Positions 22,996 to 34,661 of a DNA stretch of 64,000 nt are shown one piece after another. The number at the start of each line of letters is the position of its first letter. Within the stretch, counting starts at the first letter, position 1. The stretch is from Synaphobranchus kaupii. Its lineage: Eukaryota > Chordata > Actinopteri > Anguilliformes > Synaphobranchidae. The position numbers and the translations under genes were made by a program. The notes beneath the pieces are model-generated. The model was not told the DNA's origin. It made no database searches and saw only the letters and a program-made list of their open reading frames with translations. Location of the stretch: positions 65,596,849 through 65,660,848 of the forward strand of contig CM056383.1 in the NCBI GenBank assembly GCA_029718625.1, given 5' to 3'.

Positions 22996-23814
22996 GACCA
23001 ATAGCATTTGTATGAAATGTACACATGAATATTGTAGTACACATTTAGCAAGAAGGAAAATATATCAGGTCAATATTTTGCCCAATTTGCAACATACTCT
23101 CTGGCTGAGGATAAAGCCTGGGATATTTAAAGGCTACCTTAGCTCACCAAGACATGCCACAGTAATGCACGCTCAGCAAGTATGCAAAGCACACTGATAA
23201 TGCTGAGAACAAAGACATAACGGAGAGAAATGCAAGCTTACCCATAACACCTGTGCCTCCTGGAGTAGTTAAGTCAAATAATTTACATATTCATGTGTAT
23301 AGTAGGGAAAGTGGTATTCTCACAAAAATATGAAATACAAAATGACTGAACAAACAGTAAATCTAAACATCAATTAGCAGTGTTTTTTTCTTTTTACTTT
23401 TGCGCCACCACAGAACATATATAAGCCCTCGTCTGAAATTGAATTTCTGACTGGACAGTATCTTTACAAACTTGATCATTAACCTTTTAAGAGTGCATAA
23501 AGAAAATAAATACAGAAGAGGATCAACAACCAATGAAATAACTTCTTATGGCAGCTCCGAAAGACTTCACTCTGTGGAATTAGTTGTGTACACATGATCT
23601 CAGTGAGCTAGAACAATTACATGAAAATATATTATAAACAACCGTGATATTGCTTATGAAAAATATAGACCACAGTGCTTATGTGAAGAGTCACCTCACA
23701 GATAGAAGGTCAAAATGATGTTCTATTTTTCACAGAGGTACTATAGGTAGCTTTGCTAGTGATGAAAGATGAATAATGATGGGTTAATAGTTTTCCAGTC
23801 AAACTGTAAACATC
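22996..23814. other. Non-coding segment, nothing recognised
   Basis: AT-rich with no supported gene. Confidence 0.45.
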
Positions 23815-23817
23815 TAG

Positions 23818-25987
23818 GGCCCCTATCTTACACCCGGCGTTAACCCAAACGCAAGTGTCTTTGCTGTCTTACACCCGGCGCAGGGTTCATTATAACGCCT
23901 AGCGCTCACGTCGTTTAAATATGTCGCAGTTGTTTACATGTTATTTTAATGGTGCATATAAGTGCGTCTACATAGGCGTGTGCACAACGCGCGTACACCC
24001 TCCTCTCTGTTACACACAAGGGCGTGCACAAGCATGACTAAAAATATCAAGATTACAATGTGAAATATTATTATTGTGTAGGCTATATCAAAAAATGTAT
24101 AATAATAAAAGGGTCCATAGGTCAAAGACCACATACATGTCCCTCAGCGAAGGGGAATGCCGCATTAAATTGCTTTCAGCCCACTCCATCAACATCCAGG
24201 CAATGTGCCATGGCACGTGTAAGGTTACATGTATAGACTATTCGCAATTATCCTGGGATCAAGCTATGATTTAGCCTTTATTTGCCAATAATCCCTGTAA
24301 TCTTCTAATGCGCGAATTGTCATTTACAACTAATGCGTGAAAGGACATTTGAGTTCTGAAAATGCGCTTCAGATGTCATTACAATACAGCCCACTTCATC
24401 TAACCCTACAGCCTGTAAGTAAATAGAATGGTTTTGACTGAAAAAAATTAAAATACTTGTCCAGTGTATTGTTTTTCAAATAGCCTAGGCTACAGTCCCC
24501 GGAATTCGCTGAGCATAAAGTTTTTTCAATAGCCTACGGTTAAAAAACTGAGATTAATTGAATTTCATATTTTTTTAATTATGACCATGTTTCCATACAC
24601 TCATCTTATTAAAACCCAGCTGAAACGATTTTAAAGAGAACTAATAGTCTAATTAGAAACGAAAACAAATTTGCAGCACATTACACAATTAATTCACAAT
24701 TTATTTTAATGCCATTATCTGCATGTGTGCTTTACATGAGCAGGTCTGTTTCCCCTGCTGTAAATCACACTTTTCACGGTCTTCCTGGGAAAGTGGATTT
24801 AATTAGTTTAAAGCATTAGCCTACGCGACCAGTAAAACAAGTTGGTCACATTTCCATAAGCAGGCCATTATAAAACAAGGGAAAATATGCGTGAACCTAT
24901 GGGTCATCATTAAAGCAAATCAATATTATAATACACAATGAACTTCGGATGAAGCTTGAACTTCGAGAACTCCATGAGAACAGCCTCACTGAATTGATGT
25001 TTGACAATGCTTCATTGTATAATCAAACGAAATTCGTTAAACAAGCAGGCTAATTTGTCTAAAGTGAGACTGAAGCCACCGAATATAGGCTATTTTCTAA
25101 AATAACAGTACTGTCGGGAATTATCGGGAACCCGTGCCGATGTTAAAACCTAATGTTAAAGATTATTAGCCTATTGTGTATATTAAAATTCTTCATAATG
25201 GTTTAGTCCCGAATAATATTTATCATACCATTGATCCATATAGCCTATTCCTTGATCGCACTAAACACGCACGAGCATGTCTGTTTCACCATCATATAAG
25301 CAATCCACCCAGGTGTAAAAGCAGGCTTTTAAAGGGAATGGGGTATGACATTTTGATTGGTTTATTGCATGTTACACCCAAGACACACCTATAATTAATG
25401 AAGAGACTAAGTTCAGCCCATTTGCACGTTGCGCTGTGCTTAGCGCTCAAAAAACTCGCCGTCTAACTAGCAAAAGTGGACTTGGACCATAGACTGTATA
25501 AAAATGTGGACAAAGCCACTGTGACGTCACCCATTGCCTTTCCACGGCCTCTTAAAAACTGAATTGAGGCTCCGGATGTCTTTTTCGCCGCCCGTTTGTA
25601 CAAACTGCGTCTGCTCCGTGGAGCCGAAGGGGACTCAACCTGTCCCTCTGATTGGTCCTGAAGAAATGTTAATACCCTGTCCAATCGACACAATATTTTA
25701 AAAAAGCAGCACATGCAGAGGCATTAGATGAAGGAAAGGCACCTATTGGCAATTTAATTATTTTGTGGGAAAAATGTATTGACTGAGTATTTTGACCACA
25801 TTGCTGCCATTGACTTGCATGGTGAAAGACCTATACTGGAGCCAATCGCAGTGGCGCTAGTGAGCACAATTGCCGCTCCCAGCCCAACCAGGAAGTGAGC
25901 TTCAAAATTAAAGCCCAGTCTTGGCCCCTTGACTTGGACACACCCTAAATGCACTTTACTTTTTAAAAGATCGCCAAGATAGAGCCC
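23818..25987. mobile_element. Non-autonomous PIF/Harbinger-type element
   Basis: The left end is GGGCCCCTATCTTACACCCG and the right end reads CGCCAAGATAGAGCCC, giving inverted termini GGGCYCTATCTT. Both sides carry CTA (23815-23817 and 25988-25990), a 3-bp duplication as expected for Harbinger elements. The subterminal phrase ATCTTACACCCGGCG occurs twice near the left end. The right part (AAGTGGACTTGGACACACCC, TTAAAAGATCGCCAAGATAG) matches the inverted fragment at 44943-45085. It holds no transposase frame. It is interrupted by a 443-bp insertion at 25488-25930. Confidence 0.72.
25488..25930 (-). mobile_element. Repeat family F, copy 1, with 9-bp duplication
   Basis: Bounded by GACTTGGAC at 25479-25487 and 25931-25939, so it inserted into the Harbinger element. 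It is the inverted homologue of 50163-50594, sharing AAGGGGCCAAG, GAAGCTCACTTCCTGGTTGG, GACCAATCAGAGGGACAGG and TGACGTCACAGTGGC. It contains a CRE-type palindrome TGACGTCA at 25522-25529. The ends are not inverted repeats and there is no A-rich tail, so the class is unclear. Confidence 0.82.
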
Positions 25988-25990
25988 CTA

Positions 25991-27040
25991 GAGCCATAGT
26001 CAAAGGAAGCTGCATATTATCTGTGTATGTATGAAAGCAGCAGACAGAAGCTACTTGACAGGCTACGGCTGTAGTGCCAACTACTTTATCGTGTTGCAAT
26101 CTTTCATCCTACTCAAAACATTTCCACCAATCAATTTCTCGATGTTGGCAAAGCCGAATCCAGTGTGTAGGTTGCCATAGAGTCAGGGACACGGCAGTGT
26201 GAGACACAGCAATGGGGAGGCACAGTAGGGGGAGGCACAAAGTTGTATACTATGTGTAATTGCATTGGGCAATTAAACTTGGATAGGAAAATGAGACCCT
26301 CCCACCCAATGCAGAATATGCATGATTCACCCTTGTTCCAGCTCTACCTAAATACATAACATATCGATCCAAAAGTTTCAGCATTAGTAATTTTTAGATA
26401 AATGCCTCCGAAGGAGTGACATTTTCTAACATTGCAATAAGGCTGTGATATATAAAACCATTGTAACCTTTTTAACCATTTTCACCACTACACAAACAAC
26501 AACTGACCAACTACACTGTATATACAGTACGTAGGTACAGCCTGGAAAATGTTTTACGATATGCTTGCGACCTGTCAAAACCAGCAGGACACATACGTTT
26601 CTTTTTTTCGGTTATGGAAAGGTTGGGAAATATTGTGTTCTCTGTAACACTAATGTAACAAGAACAGAGAGGGGGGTGGGAGATGTGTTCTATGGACCGA
26701 TGGGAGTGATCGTACAAAGTAAAATCAAGCTCACTATCCAGTACACTGCACGGTAGTTGGCTCGAAAATATGAAAAAAAAGGCTCCAAATAACTCCTGGG
26801 TGGATTCTTCATTGAGCACGGGGGTTGAAGTTTTTCTCAAAATGTGCTTCAGCTGGCCAAGATTCCACATCTAAATTTTACATAAAGCTGTCTACACTGC
26901 AGCTCCACACCGCATCCATTCATGATGAAATGGTATGGCACATCGGGAGGATGTACTGAGCCAACAGTCTCATTGCCTGCAGTCAGCTATCAGCTACATG
27001 TGCCCTTTTAATTAAGAAAAGGCGATCGAATGCAACCACT
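25991..27040. other. Non-coding segment, nothing recognised
   Basis: No supported gene. Antisense frames at 26511-26870 carry no domain. Confidence 0.45.
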
Positions 27041-27045
27041 CCCCA

Positions 27046-27310
27046 ATCTGGGGCATCCACCTGGGTGATCTAGGGCAGCCCTTTTGCATCGGAACACACA
27101 CCACATCAGGTGAGGGTGGAGAGGAAGGATTTATTTAGCCAATTAAGCTGGGGGGATGATAACATGGCCAGATTTAGACAGCCAGATTGGAAACTTGGCC
27201 AGGACACAGGGGAACCACCTGTTTTTTGATAAGTACCATGGGATCTTAAATGACCACGGTGAGTCAGAAACTCATTTTATCATCTCATTTAAAACATGGA
27301 ATCTACCACA
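27046..27310 (-). mobile_element. Body of a 5S-type SINE, headless copy
   Basis: Homologous to the interior of the complete copy at 35248-35793: ATCCACCTGGGTGAT, CACATCAGGTGAGG, TTTAGCCAATTAA, GGCCAGGACAC and GGATCTTAAATGACCAC. The 5S-derived head and the 3' tail are missing. Confidence 0.7.
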
Positions 27311-28172
27311 GCACAGCCTTCAGCTCAGGATTAAATTAAATTGAGGACATTTCAGAATAAACATTAAACTGAACAAGAACTTAAATTGGTTTAAATGTTC
27401 TGCAGGATTACTGGGTTCACAGACACATTGCAGTTGAAAAGGTAAAATTCATCCACGTCAGCAATACAAGAGTTCATGCATGCCGGGCTCCCTACTTTTA
27501 ACTTCAAATACAGTTTAATAATTTCCTTTAAAGTTGCGTCTCAATTTACGATGTCAACTTTTGCAGTAAAAAAAGTAATTTATTTATTTATTTTGCACAT
27601 ATCATAGCAATACACAATTATGGCTACTATTCCCATGTGAAACACAAACTTTTAAACATGTTGGGTGATAGCGTACATTAGTAACACACTCACTGTAACT
27701 AAGGTAGGTGATACTCTTCTCCTCAAGTGGAAATGCGGCTGTTCTGTTGCGTGTGGAGTGTGTGGGGAGAGGGGACGTTCCTGTGTGCCGTTGTGACAGG
27801 CAGATACCGTGTGTTTAATGTCGGGGTATTTGTCGCGGATGTTGCGGGTGTCATGGATCCACTTTCTTCTTTTGATAGGCAGAAACGATAAAATGCACCA
27901 GCCTATAAATGCATTGTACTCACATGATTAATTAATTAAATAATCTATTCATTAATTTAATAAATTCATGTTTTATAAAACACCTATCATTGTTTTTATG
28001 CATAGAGATCTCCTTTCAAAATTCAGTGGTCATTTATTGTCTGGAACAATTCATTTGAGAAATACACACCACTTTATGCTAATGCTATCATACTATCTCC
28101 AACGTCAACACGTAAAACCCCCCAAACCTGTCTCTTGCATTCCAGTTTCATAGACAACTCTTTTATCCAATA
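27311..28172. other. Non-coding segment with repeat E copy 2
   Basis: The only recognised item is a match to 10510-10590 at about 27980-28060. The remainder shows no gene. Confidence 0.5.
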
Positions 28173-28616
28173 TACAGTACCAATCAAAAGTTTGGACACA
28201 GTTGATTTAATGTATCTTTCTCATTATCTGAGAGACATTTTTATCTAAAGGCTTATGCTTAAATGCTTGAATTTATTTTATATATATTAAGTTGATGCCT
28301 ATGAATTATTTTTTTTGAAATGCACCCCCAAAAAGTAGTTTTAATTTAGAACTTTGCCGTGAATGGTGGCAAAAGAAAAAACACCTGTTTTCCACAGGTA
28401 AGCAGGTGATGTTATCATCACTGGGTATAACAGGATATCACTGTGAAGCATTGGGGTGGGGGGGGGGTGTGACGGTGTGGGGTTGCTTTGCTGGTGACAC
28501 TGTCGGACGAGTTATCTAAAATTGAAGGCACACTTAACCAGCATGCCTTGCCTACCACAGAATTCTGCAGTTACACGCCATCCCATTGGCCCTTATTTGA
28601 TTTTCAACAGGACAAC

Positions 28617-29618
28617 TGTGAGGTCCCTGTGTTCCGTCCCTGGTTTTCCCCCTTGTCTCACAGTCCACCCCGTGTTTTCCCTCTCTCCTTCCTCTTGTGT
28701 TTCTCACTCCCCGCACCTGCATTGTGTTTCCCTCTCGTGTCTTCGTTAGCCTTCCCCCCACCTGTTGCTCGTTCTGTCCTCGTCATGTTGTGTATTTAGT
28801 CTGCCCCGATTCTGTGTTCGGGGCCGGACCGTCTTGTGATCTCCTTGTTCTCGTTCTCGTTCTCGTTCTCGTTCTCGTTCTCGTTCTCGTTCTCGTTCTC
28901 GTTCTCGTTCTCGTTCTCGTCCTCGTCTTGTGCATTGTTCTTGTCATGCTTGTTCTTTGTTCTTGTCATGTTTGTTTCTTCCGTCTGCCCTGGTCTTGTC
29001 AGTCATCTGTTCCCTGGCGGCTCTACCCAGGCTCCCTCGTTCCTCCCAGACCCCCCCGTTTCCTCCAAGACTCCCTCCTGTACTCCCGATCCTGTTCCTG
29101 ACCCCCCCCAGCTGAGTGCCTGACCCTCAGGCTGTACGCCTGACCCTGACCTAGGTCCCCTGGCATCTGTTCCTGTCCGCACTACCCCCGCACTGTCCAT
29201 GGCTCCCCTGCAGCCTCTGCACTGGCACCTGCCCGCGGGCCCCGCGCCTGTTCCTGTCCATTCCTGACCTTGGTCGCCCGCACCTGTTCTGAGCTACGGA
29301 CTGGTCTGGTTCCAGTCCAGCCTCCGCCTGGCTTCGTACAGGCCGTCCCTTTCCCTGTCTGTCTCCGGTCAGCCTGGTTAATGCCCAGGTAGTCCCCCTC
29401 CCGTCTGGTTCCTGCCCTGTCCGGCTCCTGCCCGTCTGACCCCATCCGAGGTTCCTGCCCGCCTGGTTCCTGCCGTTGCTGTCATGCCCTGTTCCTGCCA
29501 CGCCTCGTGTCTGTCTGTCATGCCTGTGTTCCCATTAAATGTACTCCCCAGCGGAGTTTTCCCCTGAGCCGTCTCTGAGTCTTGCATTTGGGTCCCGTCC
29601 CCTCACGAGAACGTAACA
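28617..29618 (+). mobile_element. Solo LTR, Ty3/gypsy-like, plus orientation
   Basis: The 1,002-bp sequence begins TGTGAGGTCCCTGTG and ends GAGAACGTAACA. It is flanked by ACAAC at 28612-28616 and ACAAT at 29619-29623, a 5-bp duplication with one substitution. The interrupted Tc1 sequence reads through when the LTR and one duplicate are removed. A polyadenylation-like ATTAAA lies near 29535, followed by a GT/T-rich 3' part, as usual for an LTR R-U5 region. It contains a hexanucleotide repeat. No internal retroelement genes remain. Long frames here are compositional. Confidence 0.85.
28847..28922. repeat. (GTTCTC)n hexanucleotide repeat
   Basis: About twelve perfect units inside the LTR; the translated Leu-Val or Phe-Ser-type repeats in the plus frames are artefacts. 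Confidence 0.95.
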
Positions 29619-30086
29619 ACAATGACCCAAAACACACCTCCAGGCTGTGTAAGAGCTATTGGACAAAGAAGGAGAGTGATGTAGTGCTGCATCAGCTGAC
29701 CTAATCTAACACCCGACCTAAACCCAATAGAGATGGTTTGGGATGAGTTGGACCAGAGAGCGAAGGAAAAGCAGCCAAGTGCTCAGCATATGTGGGAATT
29801 TCTTCAAGACTGTTGGATAAGCATCCCTGTTGGCTACCTCATGAAGTTGGTTGAGAGAATGCCAAGATTGAAAAGCTGGTATCAAAGCAAAGGGTGCCTA
29901 CTTTGAAGAATCTAAGATACATTTTGATTTGTTTAACACTTTTTTGGTCACTGCATAATAACATTTATGTTATTTCATAGTTTTCATGTCTTTACTATTA
30001 TTCTAAATTGTAAAAAAAAAAAATCGTAAAAATAAAGAAAACCCCTTGTATGAGTAGGTGTGTCCAAACATTTGACTGGTATTGTA

Positions 30087-31286
30087 GGACATTATAACCA
30101 TAGCAACGGTGTTTGCAATGTCTTATTAGATGCTTTGGACAATAAATTACAGCTAGGCGTAACCGCATTTTCAGTTTTATCACTTTCGTTTTACGCAAAC
30201 CACTTAGAATGCACATTCGTTCGCCGAGGCATAATAGTTGTTTTCCTGTCATTTTCGCAAGTTTGCTCTAATTTACTAACTGGTCAGCATAGCTGGAGAC
30301 AGTTCTCACCTGCTTACATGTATTTTGGGAGTGGATCAGAACAAGACATACCATAGATACCATACCATTCATTCTGTCTAAGAATATTCCTGAGGGATAT
30401 GCATGAGGGAGATTATCCTCCTCGATATACCAGTATTACTGCTTGTGATATTTCAAATATGTATATTAGTTTCCCTTTCCGCCACAGTATTGTGCCATAT
30501 GTTTGATAGTTATTTTCGCATTTTGAGTGCATTTTACATACTGTAGTGTAAGCATTCATGGGTGGCTCAGTCATGTTTTATGTTTGATGTGTCCTTAAGT
30601 AGAACATTTGCCAGCTTTTTCCTGATGGTGGAATATTATTTTATTGTAATCTTATCGTACATAATATACTCTATGGCGTATTTGTATCTCCCTGGGCTAT
30701 ACTTGCCACTTAGGGCATAGAAAATACTCATTCAAATTGACACCTTCCCTGGGTGCCAGACAGCAACAGACAGACTGATACATGACCTGGCACTCAGGGT
30801 GGAGCAGTCACCCTCTATCTGTGAAGGGTAATCTAGAAACTCATCTGGGGAGTAGTGTACAACATTCTTTGACAGGACTTTCTGTCAGGGGGTGTATTAT
30901 ACTTTTTGTCATAACCCTTGGGCATTTCACAAGAAGATAAATAATGGATTTAGGACAGGAAAGGAATATCGGCTTGCTTTCTGAGTAACTGAACTTAATT
31001 CATAATTTATTCTGCCACATTACCCATACAACGCACTGTTAATTCTTAGGGACAGGCCACATTAATATTAAATTAATCTAAACTAAATCTAACCTAGTTT
31101 GTGGTACCAAATGTGTTAAGTAGCTAGCTGTTAAATGAACTACACACCTGTCTGTTAACCCGTTCTGCACCACCTTTTTTGAATAAGCCCGAAAATAAAA
31201 TGAGCACTGTTCTTGAACCTATTTGACTACAGGCATAATCCTGATCTCTTCTATAAGGTAACCCTTAGGAGTCTGTTTTCCAAGAG
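30087..31286. other. Non-coding segment with repeat C copy 2
   Basis: About 30480-30755 is the second copy of family C (see 5420-5690). No gene in the rest. Confidence 0.55.
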
Positions 31287-31393
31287 GTGGTGCAGTGGTT
31301 AGCACTGTCACCTCGCAAGAAAGAGGTTCTGGGTTCGAATCCCAGTCCTGGTCCTCTCTGCGTGGAGTTTGCATGTTCTCCCCGTGTTCGCGT

Positions 31394-31424
<31 letters not shown>

Positions 31425-31580
31425 ACACCAAAGACATGTATGTCTAAACTCCTGCCATTGCCCTTGACCAATGCACTGGCCTCAGGACTGGAGTTGGTCC
31501 CCGGGCGCTGCACTGTGGCTGCCCACTGCTCCTAAGCAGTTAGGATGGGTCAAATGCAGAGGACAAATTGCCCCACAGGG
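31287..31580 (+). mobile_element. tRNA-headed SINE-like repeat, copy 2
   Basis: It starts GTGGTGCAGTGGTTAGCACT, has a B box GTTCGAATCCC at 31333-31343, then GTTTCCTCCGGGCACTCCGG, and a tail containing GCACTGTGGCTGCCCACTGC and CAAATGCAGAGGACAAATT. It shares its first 150 bases with 6630-6968, but the tail is different, so two SINE variants share one head. Confidence 0.8.
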
Positions 31581-32199
31581 TCAATATAGTATAACTTAAC
31601 TTAACTCAATTTTCAACCTGAGTATACTGAACAGTAGCATAGATGTTAGAGGCTGTTCATGGAAGCACTGTATCATAGATGTCAGAAAACCAACGTGTGT
31701 GAAAGTCATAGGAACAACATGCAAAGACCAAAAGAAACTCACAAAGAGAAGGTAACACTAACTCACTCTATGTGTGGGTTTTTTTTTTAATGTATGTAAT
31801 GTAATGAAATGTATTGCTTAATGTTCTTTTATTTTGGAATTTATTTCACTGTGTGTATTTTGATATGTGTGCACACGTGTTGTGTTTTGTGTTAACATGC
31901 TCCCATTAACTTCCAGTCACATATAGTTTTATTTGTTCCCTACTGTTTACATGTGTCATATGCCCTTTAATGAACTTCCGTGTGTGTCTACTGTCTTGAT
32001 TTATCTCGCCTGCAGCCTGTTGAGCACCTGTCCTACAGCGATTGGTGGATGATAAGCTGCTGGAGAGTTTAAAAACAGCTTCCCAATTTTAGTTGGGTTT
32101 GGTTATTGAGTGAAGAAGTGTTTTGCTTGATCTTTAACATTTTATTTACATGAATTGACAATTCCCTACCCTCAGTGTAAATCTATCCATAAAGTCATT
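31581..32199. other. Non-coding segment, nothing recognised
   Basis: AT-rich and without supported features. Confidence 0.45.
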
Positions 32200-32700
32200 G
32201 CAAAAAATTTGTTTCAGTGTCAGACTATATTTGTCCACTTCTCTTCTCTGTGAAAAATGTCTACAGCAGCCTTTAGCAGTTTTCAGATCATCCAGAATGC
32301 TGTTTTACAAATTCCCAAAACACTCCCACATTATTCCCCTCACTGCCCTCCACTGGCTACCTATTAATGCTTGCATCAAATTTAAAACCTTTGTGCTACT
32401 GTGGGCTGTTGTCTGTTGAGGGGATTACCCCTTCATACCTTCAAACGATTATTGGGCCCTACACACCAGCTAAACCCCTCTGTTAGTCCCAGTCATGTCT
32501 GCTGTCTGTTCTGGTCCCTCAATGGTGGAATGAGCTTCCCACAAAAGTCAGAACAGCAGAAAATGTGTCCATTTTCTGACACTGACTGAAGACCAAACTC
32601 TTCAGACGGAACCTCTGCTCCTCCACCCAGACCCTTCTAGAAATTTACACCTTAAAAGGTGCTGCATCTTCCACTGGTTGCAGACCACTGCACTCCACAT
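32200..32700 (+). pseudogene. L2-type LINE fragment (C-terminal end of ORF2)
   Basis: The conceptual translation, across several frame breaks, contains blocks typical of the region after the reverse transcriptase in L2/CR1 LINEs. These are a QNAVL-like stretch, PKHSHIIPLTALHWLPINAC then IKFKTFVLLWAV, and, in another frame, PSYLQTIIGPYTPAKPLC and VPQWWNELPTKVRTAE. The usual family wording is LHWLPV..RI.FK and AP.YL..LL..Y.P.R.LRS. ORF2 encodes the endonuclease and reverse transcriptase needed for retrotransposition. Only the last 150 or so codons remain, as expected of a 5'-truncated LINE copy, and the frame is broken. Confidence 0.75.
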
Positions 32701-32767
32701 AAAATAAATTATTATTAAATTAGTAAGTACCTGAACATTTTGAACCTACGTGATCGACATTTTTTTA

Positions 32768-32835
32768 AACATTTAAGGCATTTAGCTGACACTTTTATCC
32801 AGAGCGGCTCAGGAAGAAATGGCCTAGATTCGTAC
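32768..32835 (-). mobile_element. SINE tail fragment
   Basis: AAGGCATTTAGCTGACACTT then TTATCCAGAGCGGCT matches the 3' portion of the SINE copies at 37905-38113 and 42727-42977. Confidence 0.6.
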
Positions 32836-33985
32836 ATCGTCAACATTCCAAGTAGCAATTCATGAGAATGTAATGGTCGGGGCATAACACACTGACAATA
32901 GTAATCCTTTGTCACTAGAATTAACATGTGGAAAGGAAGGTAGAGAGGGTTTTTTTTATATTGGGGACATAGAGGGTAGATATGACAAGATTTTGAAGAG
33001 GGGAATGGGAATCAGGGTGCAGAACCTGAATCAGGGTGCAGAACCTGATTAGGTTCAGGGGGTTCACCTGCTATTTATACATCTATTGCTCCCAATCCTG
33101 CAAGCTCCACATCATGCAAGCCAAATATTCATCATTACTAGTAATTCATTTGCAGCTGTGGGAATTTATTCATAACTTTGCACATTCATAATAATTGTAT
33201 TTCAACTTTATTGTGTTTAATATATGTCCCCATTTTTTTTTATCATAATGAGGATTAAGATTTATAGTGTTCTGTTCAACTGGTACCAAAGCATGTGACA
33301 TTCTCTGTGATGAGGTCCTGCAGACATGTCTGCTCAAGGATGTCAATTCAAAGACTTAACCTAATAATTTGAATACATATACATATAAATGCACTCAATA
33401 AATAAATACTGAAATTGTGATTTTCCTACATACGGTATTCCATTTTTTTTTTTTTTTTTTTTTATAGCTGGCAGACGTTTTAGTGAAAATGCAGTCCATA
33501 CGCATCTAATGCCTCTGGACAAATGACATGAGACATTGTTGCCGTAGGTAATTGAGAGGGAGTAATCTGTGAAAACAGATGGTGCATTCCTTCATGCAAA
33601 CACCCCACAAGTCACTTCATTTGCAGGTGCACACCCTCAAGAGCTTCTGCTCCTAGTGTGACTAGCCTGATGGGCCAAGGGAAGCAGTAGCCAGTTATCT
33701 CACATTTCAGCCTCAAAGTGGAGGACGTAAAAACACAATGTTCTGTTGCCTCTAGATATTCCCCCAGGATCCAGCTAACTACAGACAATAGCAGATGGTT
33801 GCTCACTGCAATCTCCACATTCCAAGCACCACTAGACAAAATGATGTAGAGTATGTTCATTGCATCGTTGTTGAATTACTTTTGAACAATGTTGCTTTCT
33901 CCCCTTCCAAGGAAAACAAGGGTAGTCTGGCATCCCTGCCATCTCTGAGCACAGTCCCTAATTCACCAATGTTATAGAAGATACC
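32836..33985. other. Non-coding segment, nothing recognised
   Basis: It contains a short direct repeat (ATCAGGGTGCAGAACCTGA, twice near 33011-33050) and a T run of 24 at 33449-33473. No gene. Confidence 0.5.
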
Positions 33986-33988
33986 TTG

Positions 33989-34066
33989 GACCTCATTTAT
34001 CAAACTATTGCACAACCAAATTGGATAGGAAATGTGCAAACACACATTTCCTTATGCTAGAGGAGC
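33989..34066 (+). repeat. Dispersed repeat G fragment
   Basis: The phrase GGACCTCATTTATCAAA, followed by short C-A-rich text, resembles the termini seen inverted at 41040-41112 (ATAAATGAGGCCCC) and at 59901-59955 (ATTTATAAACAGTGCGTACG). It is likely one non-autonomous DNA element family. Confidence 0.45.
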
Positions 34067-34135
34067 GGCATTGCATAACAATTGGTGTTTTGACAGCCCA
34101 ACCTGAAAGAAAATTGTATTACAGCCTCAAGAAAA

Positions 34136-34137
<2 letters not shown>

Positions 34138-34191
<54 letters not shown>

Positions 34192-34316
34192 ACCTTTATT
34201 TGACTAGGAAGTCATATTGAGATTAAAACCTCTTTTACAAATGAGACTTAGCCAAGATGGGGTCAAATAGCAGCATAAAATTATTAAAAAAGTATTATTA
34301 TTATTATTATTATTAT
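34138..34316. repeat. (TTA)n microsatellites
   Basis: Two TTA/ATT runs lie at 34138-34186 and 34292-34316, next to SINE and LINE tails. Confidence 0.9.
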
Positions 34317-34462
34317 CCATCCATCCATACATTATCTAACCGCTTATTCCTGGTCAGGGTCACAGAGCTGGAGCCTATCCCAGCATGCATTGGGCAAGAA
34401 GCAGGAATACACCCTGGACAGGTCACCAATCCATCGCGGGGCTCACACACCATTCACTCACA
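34306..34462 (-). mobile_element. tRNA-headed SINE-like repeat, copy 3 (3' part)
   Basis: This is the inverted equivalent of the last 160 bases of 6630-6968: CCATCCATACATTATCTAAC, CGCTTATTCCTGGTCAGGG, CCTATCCCAGCATGCATTGG, CACCATTCACTCACACACTC. The head is missing. Confidence 0.75.
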
Positions 34463-34474
34463 CACTCATCTAAG

Positions 34475-34622
34475 TTTCTATTATAAATGGTACAACTGTC
34501 TTGTTTCATTTAAGCCATTTTTCCAATTTAAGCCAATCTCCTGTGATTCTCACACCTGGAGTTATAAAGCCTTAAATAGAACACCCCCACTTAGGTGAGA
34601 ATTGACAATCTGCACAAACGGG
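34475..34622 (+). repeat. Dispersed repeat family B, copy
   Basis: TATAAATGGTACAACTGTC, CACCTGGAGTTATAAAGCC and GGTGAGAATTGACAATC match 6340-6490. Confidence 0.7.
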
Positions 34623-34661
34623 TTAATACATTTTTTAACAGAGAATCAATTTATACAGTTT

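Larger units (their letters stand above)
28440..29910 (+). pseudogene. Tc1 transposase pseudogene, interrupted by an LTR
   Basis: This is the C-terminal half of a Tc1 transposase, in two blocks. The first, about 28450-28616, reads VTLSDELSKIEGTLNQHALP then DFQQDN, where the second catalytic Asp is expected. The LTR cuts immediately after the Asn codon. The second block, 29624-29910, continues NDPKHTSR, then the LNPIEMVWDELDQRAKEKQP segment carrying the catalytic Glu, and ends in frame-broken similarity around VGYLMKLVERMPRLKSW. Stops interrupt the second block near 29700. The N-terminal DNA-binding domain and first Asp are deleted. The family is clear; the protein is non-functional. Confidence 0.82.
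28175..30084 (+). mobile_element. Tc1 element with both termini, split by a solo LTR
   Basis: The left terminus is CAGTACCAATCAAAAGTTTG and the right terminus ends CAAACATTTGACTGGTATTG. They are inverted repeats, and TA flanks both sides (28173-28174 and 30085-30086). Inside are decayed transposase blocks. Subtracting the 1,002-bp LTR and one duplicated target leaves about 0.9 kb, so the element is internally deleted compared with the usual 1.6 kb. The same terminal repeat type bounds 55431-56036. Confidence 0.88.

Noticed and set aside
22287..23051. 254-codon minus-strand frame, the longest in the window
   Set aside because: It lies inside a solo LTR and minisatellite; its Pro/Leu/Ser repeats follow the 28-bp tandem unit, and other frames there are equally open.
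28697..29123. Plus-strand frames of 95-134 codons with Leu-Val and Ser-Phe repeats
   Set aside because: They translate the (GTTCTC)n hexanucleotide in three frames within the LTR; no protein signal.
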